Assembly: GCA_036172665.1 (NCBI GenBank)
Contig: CM069870.1
Span: 27,254,001-27,318,000, forward strand
Reading direction: 5' to 3'
DNA from: Prosopocoilus inquinatus
Lineage: Eukaryota > Arthropoda > Insecta > Coleoptera > Lucanidae
Length of the DNA: 64,000 nucleotides
A program made the translations under genes and the position numbers. Every line of letters begins with the position of its first letter. The stretch's first letter is position 1. This document shows positions 1-10,470 of this stretch, piece by piece. A model generated the notes under the pieces. It saw only the letters and a program-made list of their open reading frames with translations, did not search any database and was not told the origin of the DNA.

Positions 1-591
1 TCTGATTCATTAGAATCAATTAATAGAGTACATCAAGTGCACCAAAATCAATTTCTATGAACCAGCAAAAGCAGCGAGAAGGTCAATAGCGTCAACAATA
101 AAAAAAGACATCATCAGAACTCAGCAGCAGCCATGCTGAGAACGTCCTCTTTTTAAATTAAAAAAAAGGTAGAAGAAAAATAGGAAGTGTAAAGATAAAT
201 AATCTTTTAATTAACAAAGAAAACTAAAACATTTTAGAATCTACTCTTTATTTCGTATTTTAATTAATTGAATTTTACTTTTTTGTATAATTGTTCTAAA
301 AATTCTATTAATCTGGTATATTTTTGTGAATCACCTTGTTTTTAGCTCTCTCTTTTCACTTTGTTTTTAGTTAGTTATTATACATTTCAACTTTTTCCTT
401 ATACATACATATTTCTAATTATTGGTAAATATGTTATGAGAATTGAAAAGATTCAGAATAAAATTTGAATCTAATAAGCTTTATTTATGATGAAAATCAA
501 ATACCTATTTTAGGCCGACCGATGTACAGTTTCTCGCTACTTCCCACAATATTAGAAATTGATGTTATACTTGAATACTAATACATAATTA
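1..591. other. AT-rich DNA, nothing recognised
   Basis: No open frame, inverted repeat or transposon end was seen before the foldback element that starts at about 592. Confidence 0.5.
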
Positions 592-1631
592 TACAGGATG
601 TTCATGGGAAGCCGCTACAATAGCGAACTTTCTTATTTGAATTTTTATGAAGTAACTTAAAAGTTTTAGGACCTTTCCTCCTCGTTTTTATGGTACTTCC
701 AAAAAAACAAATGACAATCAGGTTTTCGAGATCTTGTTTTCAATTTTTTTTAGTGGAATGTTAGGTTTTTTATCATGGCATCGCATTCAACATGTCAAAT
801 TAAGTATGTCTGTGAAACAATATCTCTCAAAACAGAATATTTCATAAATAATTCAGTCTTGATATTCGCGGGAAGAAGTGTATGGTTACGATAGTCTTTT
901 TATTCACGAATACAATATGGTGTGATTCGAAACAAGAGAATAAAGGAAGTGTGTTCAAACTGTCAGACCTTTGTGAACTGTCATGATTCAAAATTTGTTT
1001 ACATTTAGTTCAACCTAAAACCCTTGTGAAAGCGCGACATGGTAAAATGTCTAATACCATTATTTAATAAATAATTTATAAAATAGTAGACTTAGGAGGG
1101 GAACAGTTTAGAGAAGTACTTAATTTGGCATCCTGAACACGATACGCTGATAAAAAATATAACGTTCCATTTAAAAAAGTTGAAAACAATTGAAGATCTC
1201 GAAAATTTGACAATCATTTGTTTCTCCAAGGGTACCATAAAGTCGAACATGGAAGGTCCTCAAACTTTTCTAATTTAGGCTATTTCGTGAAACTTCAAAT
1301 AAAGAAGTTAGCTATTGTAGCCATTTTCCGTGAACACCAAGCTTTTGTTACTAAATCATTTCTAAAATAGTAGGCTTTGGGAGATGATATTTTAGAGACA
1401 TAATTAATTTAACATCCTGAACGCGATGCGATGATAAAAAACCTAACATTTCATTAAAAAAAAAGTTTAAAACAATTGAAAATCTCGAAAACCTGATTGA
1501 CATTTGTTTTTCCGAAAGTACCATAAAAACGAGGAGGAAAGGTCCTAAAACTTTTCTAATTTAAGTTACTTCGTAAAAATACAAATAGGAAAGTTAGCTA
1601 TTGTAGCGGCTTCCCGTGAACACCCTGTATA
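592..1631. repeat. Foldback element, family A, copy 1 (duplicated right arm)
   Basis: The left arm (about 592-850) is the reverse complement of the right arm (about 1355-1631), with long exact stretches around the motif GTAGCGGCTTCCC. Termini are TATACAGGATGTTCA on the left and TGAACACCCTGTATA on the right. The right arm is present twice in tandem: a more diverged copy at about 1065-1350 precedes the terminal one. The single-copy centre (about 856-1060) has no coding potential. A compact relative lies at 30527-30900. I infer a non-autonomous DNA transposon; the TA at each edge would fit a Tc1/mariner-type target, but the superfamily is not proven. Confidence 0.8.
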
Positions 1632-2573
1632 ATACCTAGTTGTACAAACCATTAATTTTATTTTCATTACTTAAATGCGAAAATCTACCTTAATTGTAAG
1701 AACGTATTCATTCTATCAAAATAAAAAATGCTCAATTTTTCTTTCTAAGCAGATGGGGACCCTAAAACTGGAAGGATTTGAGTCAAAAGTGAGCAAAATA
1801 CGCCGTACGTTTTCCAGTTGAAAATAAACACACGGTATGAAGCAATGTTGGTTGAATATTTATAATATAACACGAACGGAAGTGCATTCTCAGTTCGAAT
1901 TCTATATTCATTGCTCTGTAGAGAGTTATCTCCAACTAGCATAAATAGGCAATAAACCCAAGACATTTAAATTGAACTGCCAAGTAAAGTGCCTTTTTAA
2001 TGACAAACAAAACGAATTACGTGATGTGGACTAAGATTTATTTTATCGATTACCAAGGTTATTGTTGTCTGCAACGTACTTACCTGACCGCTAAATAATA
2101 ACAAATTGATTTATAACAATGTCTGGCAAATTAAGTAGTGAGTTCGCCTTTTAATTGCTCATCTATTTGATACCTTATTCCGTTCTTTTATAAAAATTAT
2201 AGAAATTTATTTTACTCCAAAACTACAAAAAGTTATAGCAAGTAATAATGTTTGACATCAAAGTTGCCTTCGAAAGAAAAAACATTTTCTGGTGTGCACG
2301 ATTAACTTTTCAATATTCACGAGCATTTGCCGTTTTCTTTGTGATTTTTGGAGTTTCTTTTGCATTATTTTATTATATTTTTATTATTATTATCCTCTCA
2401 TAGACCACTTTGCCTTATTATCAAGCGTTCAAACCAGTGATTTGCAAACTTTATGACATTACGCTTCCCTTCACAAAAAAATTAATTTTGCCGCCTTTCC
2501 CTCTCCCTATATGTCATAATATTACACAGAAGTTTATTTGCGAAGTATGATAATGACTGATCAATTAAGGAAT
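1632..2573. other. AT-rich DNA, nothing recognised
   Basis: No coding region, clear repeat or structured element seen between the foldback element and the next terminal-inverted-repeat element. Confidence 0.5.
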
Positions 2574-3150
2574 CAATTCTATAACTGGGCTGCACATGTC
2601 AATAATGAAGACCATAAGATTAATTTTGAAGTTGTAAATATTATAGATATTGAACCAATTTTGACTTTTTATTGAAATGTGCCATATTTTTTGTAATAAA
2701 AAAGTATCTAACTAATATTGAGGTAATATTGGGAAACTTAGTTGTATTTATACTAACCCATTAAATTTTAAAACTAGAAAGAAAGACAATCAAGATGTTG
2801 GAAATCAAAATTTACATCGTATTACCTAATAATGAATAAACAATTTTTCTAGCGTGATTCAATTTTCTAAATTTCGCAATTAATTTAGCTGTCAAAAAAA
2901 TGTAAAATTCAAAATTTATTCTTAAAACTTATTCTTAATGAAATTTATTATTGTGATAACTAGTGGTTTAACTTTGTGTACTCACTGAGGAGTAAGTAAT
3001 CGTGTGAAATTCTTCTTATTATTAATTATTAATTTTAAAATTTGTTTTGTAGAAACCTTGATAAGGGAAATAAATTTTCCGAAAGCTCGGTTGAACTTTA
3101 AAAGAGTATTACTATCAACTTTTTCTGACTGCAGCCCAGTTATAGAATTG
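2574..3150. mobile_element. 577-bp non-autonomous DNA transposon with perfect 21-bp TIRs
   Basis: Positions 2574-2594 and 3130-3150 are exact reverse complements over 21 bases, containing TATAACTGGGCTGCA. The interior is AT-rich and non-coding, so this is a non-autonomous element. No convincing target-site duplication was found, so the superfamily is open. Perfect termini in a window of decayed repeats suggest fairly recent mobility. Confidence 0.7.
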
Positions 3151-5907
3151 AAGTTTATTTAAGTTTATATTCTTTTATTATGTATTATGTTATAAAAATT
3201 TTATTTCTGTTACACTTTTCACGCCTCCTTTTGCACTAGCCCGCGCTTCCCAGTTTTGAAATCTCTGGTTGAAACTGATAAGAAACGAAGTTTTTATTTA
3301 AGAACAAATATGTGATTTAAAATAACAAAAAAGTCTATTTAATCTAAAGATTTAAAATAATAAAAATGTCTCTTCCCAATGGACTGGACACAAATTTACA
3401 CTTTTCCTTAAAATATTTTTGAGTTTGGACTGTTTCTCACACAAAATATAAAATAAATTCGAGAACTAACGAAAACAACTTAATACGTTGTTATATCATT
3501 TCCATTAGCTCCTTAAGTGCTATTCAAATATGTAACAAATATGTAAGTTTCTATTAAAACAAAAAAAAAAACATAACTTTGGTGTGTAACTTACTAGACA
3601 CATCCTGTATAGTTCAAAACAATTTTAGATGGGGCTGAATACAACGTGCATAACTTTTTGATAGTTTTGTGGTAAAATGTACAGAAAATACATTTTTATT
3701 CTTCCTCAGAACATTGGGACACCCTATGTAGGTATATAAATTGTACTAATACATAGCCTCTTATTTACAATAGTTTTTATTTCTGTACTATTAGAGAGTT
3801 ACTTACAGCTTATCGCCCTGTAAATCGACAGAGAAATAAGTTTAATCTGTTCGTGACATACACAGACTGTCGCTAAATTCTGTGGACGTTGCTTAAACAG
3901 ACTGCTGAACTTAAAATGAAACCAAATTTATGTCTATGCAAAAATGTTTTGTTAAGCCAGTATTGTTTCGAAGTAACAATCAATTGAAGAGAATGCGAGT
4001 TTGTACTTTTTCGTTCGGTTACAGAGGAGTCTGCACTGTTCTCTCACCGATACACTGAATGTATAAATTTAGACTTTTAAATAATTGCCTATCCTAAATT
4101 CAAAAACAAAAGAAAAAATAACAAATGGCACCAACTAAACTAATACGTCTCTGACTCACTATAAAGTTAAAATACATTCTCCAAGTGCACGAGACTATCC
4201 TGATACTATCCTATTTCTTATTACATATCACATATCAAAGAGGTAACAAACATAACAATTAATATTGTTACGAATTTGGGGTTCACAAATTATAGTCCTT
4301 AAATTTCAGAACACTTTAATTCAAAGCTGTCGCTTTACGCAATTAACAACACAATTGTAATGAGCTTGTCTATCAAATAACACTTTTACAAAATGTACTT
4401 TCTATTTATTCGAGGTACGAATCCTTCGCTCCCTAACTTCATACTCCTGGCGGATCGTACGGCTTATATGTATAGCAGAGCCCTCTGTTGCTCGCACATA
4501 CTAGAATGATCGAGTAGTCTTCGGTCATATTCTATGACGCAAGGTGGCTTACTGATGCTAAAAATAGATTTGTTTGCGCGTCACGGCTGTAACAATATGA
4601 AATGCTTACAGAATAGACCTTAAGTTTTCTTTAATCCAAAATTTTCAAGAAATACCACGAGAGTTTACGAACATCATCATTTCACAAAAGAAACAAAAGA
4701 AAAAGTAACAAAAGTTCAGCTCAATTTTTAATCTGAAAGGTACGTCTTTTAAAGTAAAATTTGAATGTACAGAGTGATTCATGTATTTGCAATAACAGAG
4801 GAGTTTTGTTAAATGGATCACGCTATATATTTGCATATTTTTGAATTCTATTTGATCACTTGAGCTTCAAAGTATAGTTTGATTTTATTTTGCTCCTACG
4901 TACTTAAAATTTTAAGACTTTGTAACTTCGAAAAGAAATAAACATCGAATTACGACTTTCTGGCATTATATTCTTAATCAACAATATCGATGAAATGAAC
5001 AACGTTTTCTTCTTCAAGTCATATAATAAATTACAAGCTCAAGCTTAATAATCTGTAAATACCATGATAAACTCAAGATAATTAATAACTCTCGCTAACT
5101 CCAGAATTATTTTTGCGCGAAAACTGTGCCTCAGGAAATGAATAGCTATCAGCCAAGCAAGTTACAAACATTTCGTATCATTAAATCCGAATCATTTCTG
5201 CCCATTATCTTTCTGTACTTTAAACGCAGTCTGTATATAAGCGAGTACTTCAGAGAGATAACTAAGAGATTTTTTCTTGAAATTTTTCTAACGGATCTCC
5301 TTCAAATTACCGCAGCGAGCCTTTGTTTAAAAAGAGGGAGAATATCAAGTTTAATTTTTTGATTTTATTTTTATTCAGCGCTTGACTTTCGACCTAAATC
5401 CTACGCACCGTCGAGGCCTACGGAAATGTGGGCGAGTAAGAATATTTCAAATACTTCGAGAATTGATTTTTCACGAGCTCGGAATTTTTCTGCTGTAACG
5501 CTCACGTCCTCGAGATACGGTTCGAAATTAAAGTGGATAAATGCTCTGTACTACGTCACCGAAGTGCCTGGACAGTTTTATCTCCGATTACTTGCTGAAA
5601 AACTATTACAGTAAGAAATTACAGGAGCAGTTGTAGATTAGTTCGTAATTTGTTGCTTTGATATAAATGGATGGTGGTATCTGCGTTAAAATTATTTAAA
5701 AGTTAATTACTTGGAATTTTATACTACAAGCATTTTGCCGTAAAATAACACTTACATTACTTATATGAATGTGACAGTTTTCAACTGTACTAAAGTTTTT
5801 AACGTAAGTTAAAACTATATCTTCTAGTTATTAACACAGTAAAGAATTAATAGGTAGCAGCGCGAGCGTTCAAAACGTGCACGCAACTGCGAGAAATATT
5901 TTAATGT
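3151..5907. other. AT-rich DNA with isolated transposon-end motifs
   Basis: No gene recognised. Isolated copies of the recurring terminal motif occur as CATCCTGTATAG near 3601 and GGACACCCTATG near 3716, and a TACAGAGTGATTCA-like left end near 4768. No partner ends were identified. The short open frames at 5126-5362 and 5426-5614 show no known motif. Confidence 0.4.
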
Positions 5908-6001
5908 TATCTCATGCTGAAGGATTAAACACCGTTCTCTCTCGCGCATTGGTATTTGAACCTCTCTTTCAGCTGTCGCTCTTGTAGTTGATCTTACGCT
6001 T
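5908..6001 (+). repeat. Dispersed repeat, copy 1 (partner at 52808)
   Basis: About 94 bases align directly with 52808-52909. The shared core is ATCTCATGCTGAAGGATTAA, followed by an almost identical C/T-rich stretch (TTCTCTCTC) and a shared TTGATCTTACGCTTT near the end. The element type is unknown. The copies are 47 kb apart, so this is an interspersed repeat and not a tandem duplication. Confidence 0.65.
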
Positions 6002-6766
6002 TCATGCAGATATCGAGTGCTCTTATGCCGTCACTTAATATATTGTTCAACGTGGTTATTAGTGTTATTAAGTCATTTATACTTTTTTCACTGGACTAAT
6101 GGAGACTAATGAATCTAACACGCCGTCGGAACGAAACTTTGCCACGCCACTGGCAATAACTTACTGGTTAGAGTTACCTAATCCGATATGCCCTGCCCTT
6201 TGTTTCGAAAATTGACATTTATAATAACAGGAAATTACAAAAATGATAAAAGTCTGTGTAAACAATTTCATGGTGATATTATTACCTTGCAAGCACAACA
6301 GGCTTGGTAGTTTTACGGCATTAGAATGGGCCAGGCTTCGAGAGAGACCAGAGATTGATAGGTTTGGTATTTTCAAACCATAAAAAATATATTTTCTTCA
6401 TAAGGCCTGGTCTTCTCACCTCCTGGTAAATTTGTCTACCCCATAAAATCCTCGTAAACAATTGTATCGACAATGGTTTTTAAGAATATTACACGACAGA
6501 TAAAGAAATTTACAGCCCTAAATGTTCAAAATATCTGTCACCTTAGTGAATATATTTTGTTAGTGCCTCATGAAAATCGATTAAGCCCTTCAAAAGACGG
6601 AAAATGAAGAACAAAGAACAATTAAATCTTTCTCAATTAGGTAATCAACGGAAACAATTTGACATTTCTACTTTCAGACGAGATCTCTGTCACTCACCAC
6701 ATCTCCGTTAAAAGCGATAATTATGGTGTCGATTCCTCAATCCTCAATGTTACCCACATGAACGTA

Positions 6767-6881
6767 CACTGTAACCAACGCCTCAAATAGGAATACGAAT
6801 AGAATTAATGCTGTCCTCTCTATCATCTATCAGTTAGTCATACTGCTGCTATCTTTCTATTTTGAGCGTTGGTTACAGTAG
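6767..6881. repeat. Small inverted-repeat element (117 bp)
   Basis: Arms of about 25 bases at 6767-6792 and 6857-6881 share TGTAACCAACGC and CAAATAG in inverted orientation, with a short loop. It fits a MITE or snapback; no target duplication was identified. Confidence 0.5.
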
Positions 6882-7109
6882 ATAATATAGTCTACAATTA
6901 ACAATAGAAGGCGTTTCTCGCCAATTATATCTATCACATAAAAATGTAGGTGTTCCTCTTTTTATCTTATTCCAATAGTAAATATAAATTACGTTCTCTT
7001 CTCTAGAATTCTGCAGAAAATTTAAAGAACATCTTAATTTTGGTGACATATAGTAGTAGTATAACCTACATTGTCAGTTTGGATGGAAAACAAGAGAGCG
7101 AAGAAACTT

Positions 7110-7530
7110 GACGGAGATGGCAAGTGACCTGGAGTACGGCGAAAAAAGGCAAATGGACCACGATACTGATCCCTGAGCTGAAAACGTGGTGCGAGAGAGG
7201 CCATGGGGAGTTGGATTATTATTTGCCCTAATTTCTCAGTGGCCATGGCTGTTTCAGAAGCTATCTAAGCATGATAAGGAAAATGAAAGATGCAAGATGC
7301 GAATCTGTGGGACTGACCCAGATGACGAAGAACACGTGGTTCCGACATGCGACAGATGGACAAGAGAGAGGAGGGAAGTTGATAAATTATTTGGCAAGAG
7401 GATGACCCCGCAGAGCGTAGTGGGCAAAATGTTGGAATCCATAGAAAACTAGGAGGCGATGAGAGGCCGAGTAAACAAAGTCATGAAGAAGAGAGAGGAA
7501 GAGGAGAAAAAAAACGACAATAGAAGATAG
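7110..7530 (+). pseudogene. LINE ORF2 C-terminus, R1-like, inactivated
   Basis: Translation across two frames reads KGKWTTILIPELKTWCERGHG, then a LSGHGCFRSYL block, then a CxxC...EH...C zinc-knuckle-like motif (RCKMRICGTDPDDEEHV, then PTCDRW). Known family: the W..LIP.L..W..R.HGE / Q.LSGHGCF..YL / C..C....EH...C order is typical of the region after the reverse transcriptase in R1-clade LINEs. Breaks seen: a TAA where a Gln codon is expected just before FLSGHG, a frameshift between GCFRSYL and KHDKE, and a TAG in place of Trp at 7450-7452. The reverse transcriptase and endonuclease domains are absent, so this is a 5'-truncated dead copy. It runs directly into the tandem repeats of its own tail. 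Confidence 0.75.
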
Positions 7531-8030
7531 GAAAATCTGCGGATCCCCTTAAAAGCGTGTCAATGTGAAAACAGATGACGCAAGGTGCGGATATCGAGAG
7601 GAGAGAGCACTGGAGGAATCATGGCGGTCAAAGGTGACCCAACAAGAAGTGGTAAGGAGAACAGTAGAATTGCCAAAATCGTGAGGCGATTTTAATGTTC
7701 TCTTAATTAATAAAGCCATGAAGAAATGGAAACAAGAAGAGAAAAAATGAGACCGTAGGAGACGGGTAAATACAGGAATCCTCTTTGAGGAGAATTTTGG
7801 AACCGTCAGAAAACTTGAGAAGCGATGAAATGTTAGTTAATAAAGCCAAGCAGAGGAGAGAGCAAGAAGGGAAAAAATTGACCATTGGAAGAGAAGAAAA
7901 CGGCCCTAAGAGGTAGGTAAACATACTGATCTTCTGTGGAGAGAACATTGGAATTGTCAGTTTGTAGAGAAATGATGAAGGTTTAACTAATAAGGTCAAG
8001 AAGAAAAGAAAAATAAAAGAGAGGAAATGA
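7411..8030 (+). repeat. Four degenerate tandem copies of the LINE 3' tail
   Basis: A ~100-base segment that starts with GTNGTNNGGANAA-type sequence and ends in a purine-rich stretch coding for VNKxMKKxxxEE recurs at about 7411-7506, 7650-7750, 7789-7880 and 7931-8030. Anchors are GTAAACAAAGTCATGAAG (7468), TTAATAAAGCCATGAAG (7710), TTAATAAAGCCAAGCAG (7838) and CTAATAAGGTCAAGAAG (7988). Spacing is irregular (about 240, 130 and 150 bp). Later copies carry stops and are non-coding. Confidence 0.65.
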
Positions 8031-9728
8031 CATAAATAACACTTGCAACGTTTTGTTACAGCCGGACGCTAATACATTTTATTCAGAGCAGCACAGTGGG
8101 ACCATCTATTGGTCAACCGACTCTTTCGCGTGTTGATGGAAACGATTGTTACAGTGTTTTCGGGAGGGCATGCCATCGGTACGGAATGTTCCAGAGAGTT
8201 TGTGATAGTTTCATAGCGTTCCATCGTTCCATTTCGAGTAAGGAATGAATTAAATATAAGTATAAATGAAGACGGCACGCGATTTGAACAATTTTTAATT
8301 TGGCGAACTAAGAATATCACGAACTTTGGCTAATAAACGGTGAAATATTGTATTGTTATTTATTAAAATAATAAGTATTGTAGATTGATTATTGTTCGTG
8401 TAGTTTGTATTGTGTCATGGCATGGAGTAAACAAACAGCGTATAAGTAGAATAAAAATAGATCGGAGGCGAATCCTTGTGAAGATTCAAAAAACCTACCA
8501 TAGAGATACAGGCTCTGGAATCTATTCTCTACTTTTTATTCTTTTCAGCGCTGAGAACCTTTTATTAAGAAATTTTATTTTTAATGAAAGCTTTATTATT
8601 GTCAAGATAAAAATCACCGTCTATTATCGCGACCAGCACCGTGTAAATATATACAGAATATAGAAAAATATTTCTGTCTATAAATAGGTAGATAAAAATA
8701 GCAGATGCAGAAATTGAACCAGTTTCAACGAATACGGTAAAGCCGTAGCAGTTTATTGCTATTTAGATACACATATCATTCCATGTAGTTCGACAGAGGT
8801 TGGTTACACTAATACCGGTTGCGCCACTCTAAGTAGGTGCACAAATCACATCGTTAAAGAGCGATACCACGATTTGGATTATTAAAGGAAATTATGTGCA
8901 TTAGATTACATATGATCTGCGGACCGTCGTGATAGAGACATCGATGGTCTACACTGAAACTCCATTATGCTGGTGCTTGAGTGACGCTGAAATGTAAGCC
9001 ATAAAAACGCTGCTGTATTAGGACGTTTAACTGTATCATGTTTCAAAACAAATACGCACAACATCGCTGCAGGTCAGTGTTTACGAATATTATTCTTATT
9101 TCAGTGGCCACGTGATCAGTAGAATGAACTAAAAAAAAGTTTCTTCGGATACCTGTATTAATAATGGGCACTAGTAGAGCGCCAAATTAAATAATTATCG
9201 CCGTCCAGCGGTTAACAATAAAATTGCAGAAAGTATCAAAAAGATGCACTGCATATTACTGGCAGTTTAGAGGCTTTCATACAAATTTAATCAAAAAATA
9301 AGTTATTTTTAAAACTTATACAGACAAAACCATTCCAAGTAGGCACAGAATTTAAATCGGCACACACATCGGTAAATGTAATCAAGCGGCAGTTGCTTGT
9401 ATGCTAACGTGAGCGATTTTACAAGCGCTCTGATCCTATTGTAGTATTTCTCTTGTTATTCTTGTTCTGATTAGGATAGTTTTATCTTTTATTTCCACAG
9501 TTAAACTTAAACTCTACTCATTTTACTTTCATTAAGTGAAACAAAATGCGTTCTTAATTTTAACGAATCCCACATATCCCCCTAGGATAACTAAATAAAT
9601 ATTTACTTGCAAACAATTATCTAAAATGTTTATGCGCAAAGTAATTACGTATTAAATTATAAAGAAATGAGATTCGGTGTAAAACAATAACATTGGGAGT
9701 GGGTTCAAATTATAACTCTGGTTATAAC
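8031..9728. other. No recognised gene
   Basis: The stretch 8054-8345 starts TGTTACAG and holds a TATA-like run (ATATAAGTATAAATG) and a later AATAAA, which loosely resembles a solo LTR. No second copy or target duplication supports this. The rest is AT-rich and without structure I can support. Confidence 0.3.
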
Positions 9729-9967
9729 TAGAGACCCTCTAGTTAGAGTCTGTTAGAATCGTCTTTCAGCAAAAAAAAGTCCCGTCAGTGTCAAGTTGAC
9801 AATATTACCTAACCCTGCTTGCTTATTTTCATTGGCAAATTCAAGTGTTGACGCCAAACTGCACTTCCACTCTTTCTTATGATTGGTTGAAGTATGTTTT
9901 GCTTAAATATGGCGGAACCAATTAAAAATGCACGTCATTCTACCAGACTCTTACTAGAGGGCCTCTA
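9729..9967. mobile_element. hAT-type MITE, 239 bp
   Basis: Terminal inverted repeats of about 33 bp start TAGAGACCCTCTAG on the left and TAGAGGCCCTCTAG when read inward from the right, with about three mismatches. They are flanked by an 8-bp target duplication, GTTATAAC (9721-9728) and ATTATAAC (9968-9975), identical at seven of eight bases. TAGAG-like termini and 8-bp duplications are hAT hallmarks. No coding capacity. Confidence 0.8.
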
Positions 9968-10320
9968 ATTATAACTATAACCTAGGATATGGTTAACCAT
10001 TACATTTTTAAGCTGAAAAAGTGACTTGGTTTGTTTGAATAAAATAAAGTAAATGCTTTTATTGGAAAAAATTCAATTGCTAATCATTTATTTAAACCTT
10101 CTTGTAAAAATTCTTGCTATGTCACGAATATATTTAGAATTTCATTTTTTTTTGAGAAATTTAATATAAAAGCATCCCTGCACGAAACTCCCGTGACTTT
10201 TCTATTTTCAAACTGAATATTTGAAAAGTATTCATTCCCCACTCTCTTAACTGATTGTATTTGTAAAGTATATTTGGGGGTGGATGACGTTTTAGGGTAT
10301 TTCGACCACCAAATCACAAT

Positions 10321-10470
10321 GACAGTGCATGGTTGCACATCAAACAAAAAGGCAACGTCTTAGACGCGCACGAACAAGATACAATGTTTAAACGCGCAAT
10401 AAATAAAATAACAATGCTTAGAAACTCATTAAACAAAATGTAATGATTTACATGCCAATGAAAACGTTAA
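10321..10470. repeat. 30-bp minisatellite, five degenerate units
   Basis: Five consecutive 30-base units start at 10321, 10351, 10381, 10411 and 10441. The clearest are units 3 and 4 (ACAATGTTTAAACGCGCAAT and ACAATGCTTAGAAACTCATT). A possible sixth, more decayed unit precedes at 10291. The period is exactly 30 with no indels. There is no protein evidence although 30 is a multiple of three. Confidence 0.6.

Noticed and set aside
8054..8345. Possible solo LTR (TGTTACAG start, TATA-like run, AATAAA)
   Set aside because: No second copy, no target duplication and no clear CA end; such signals are common in AT-rich DNA.
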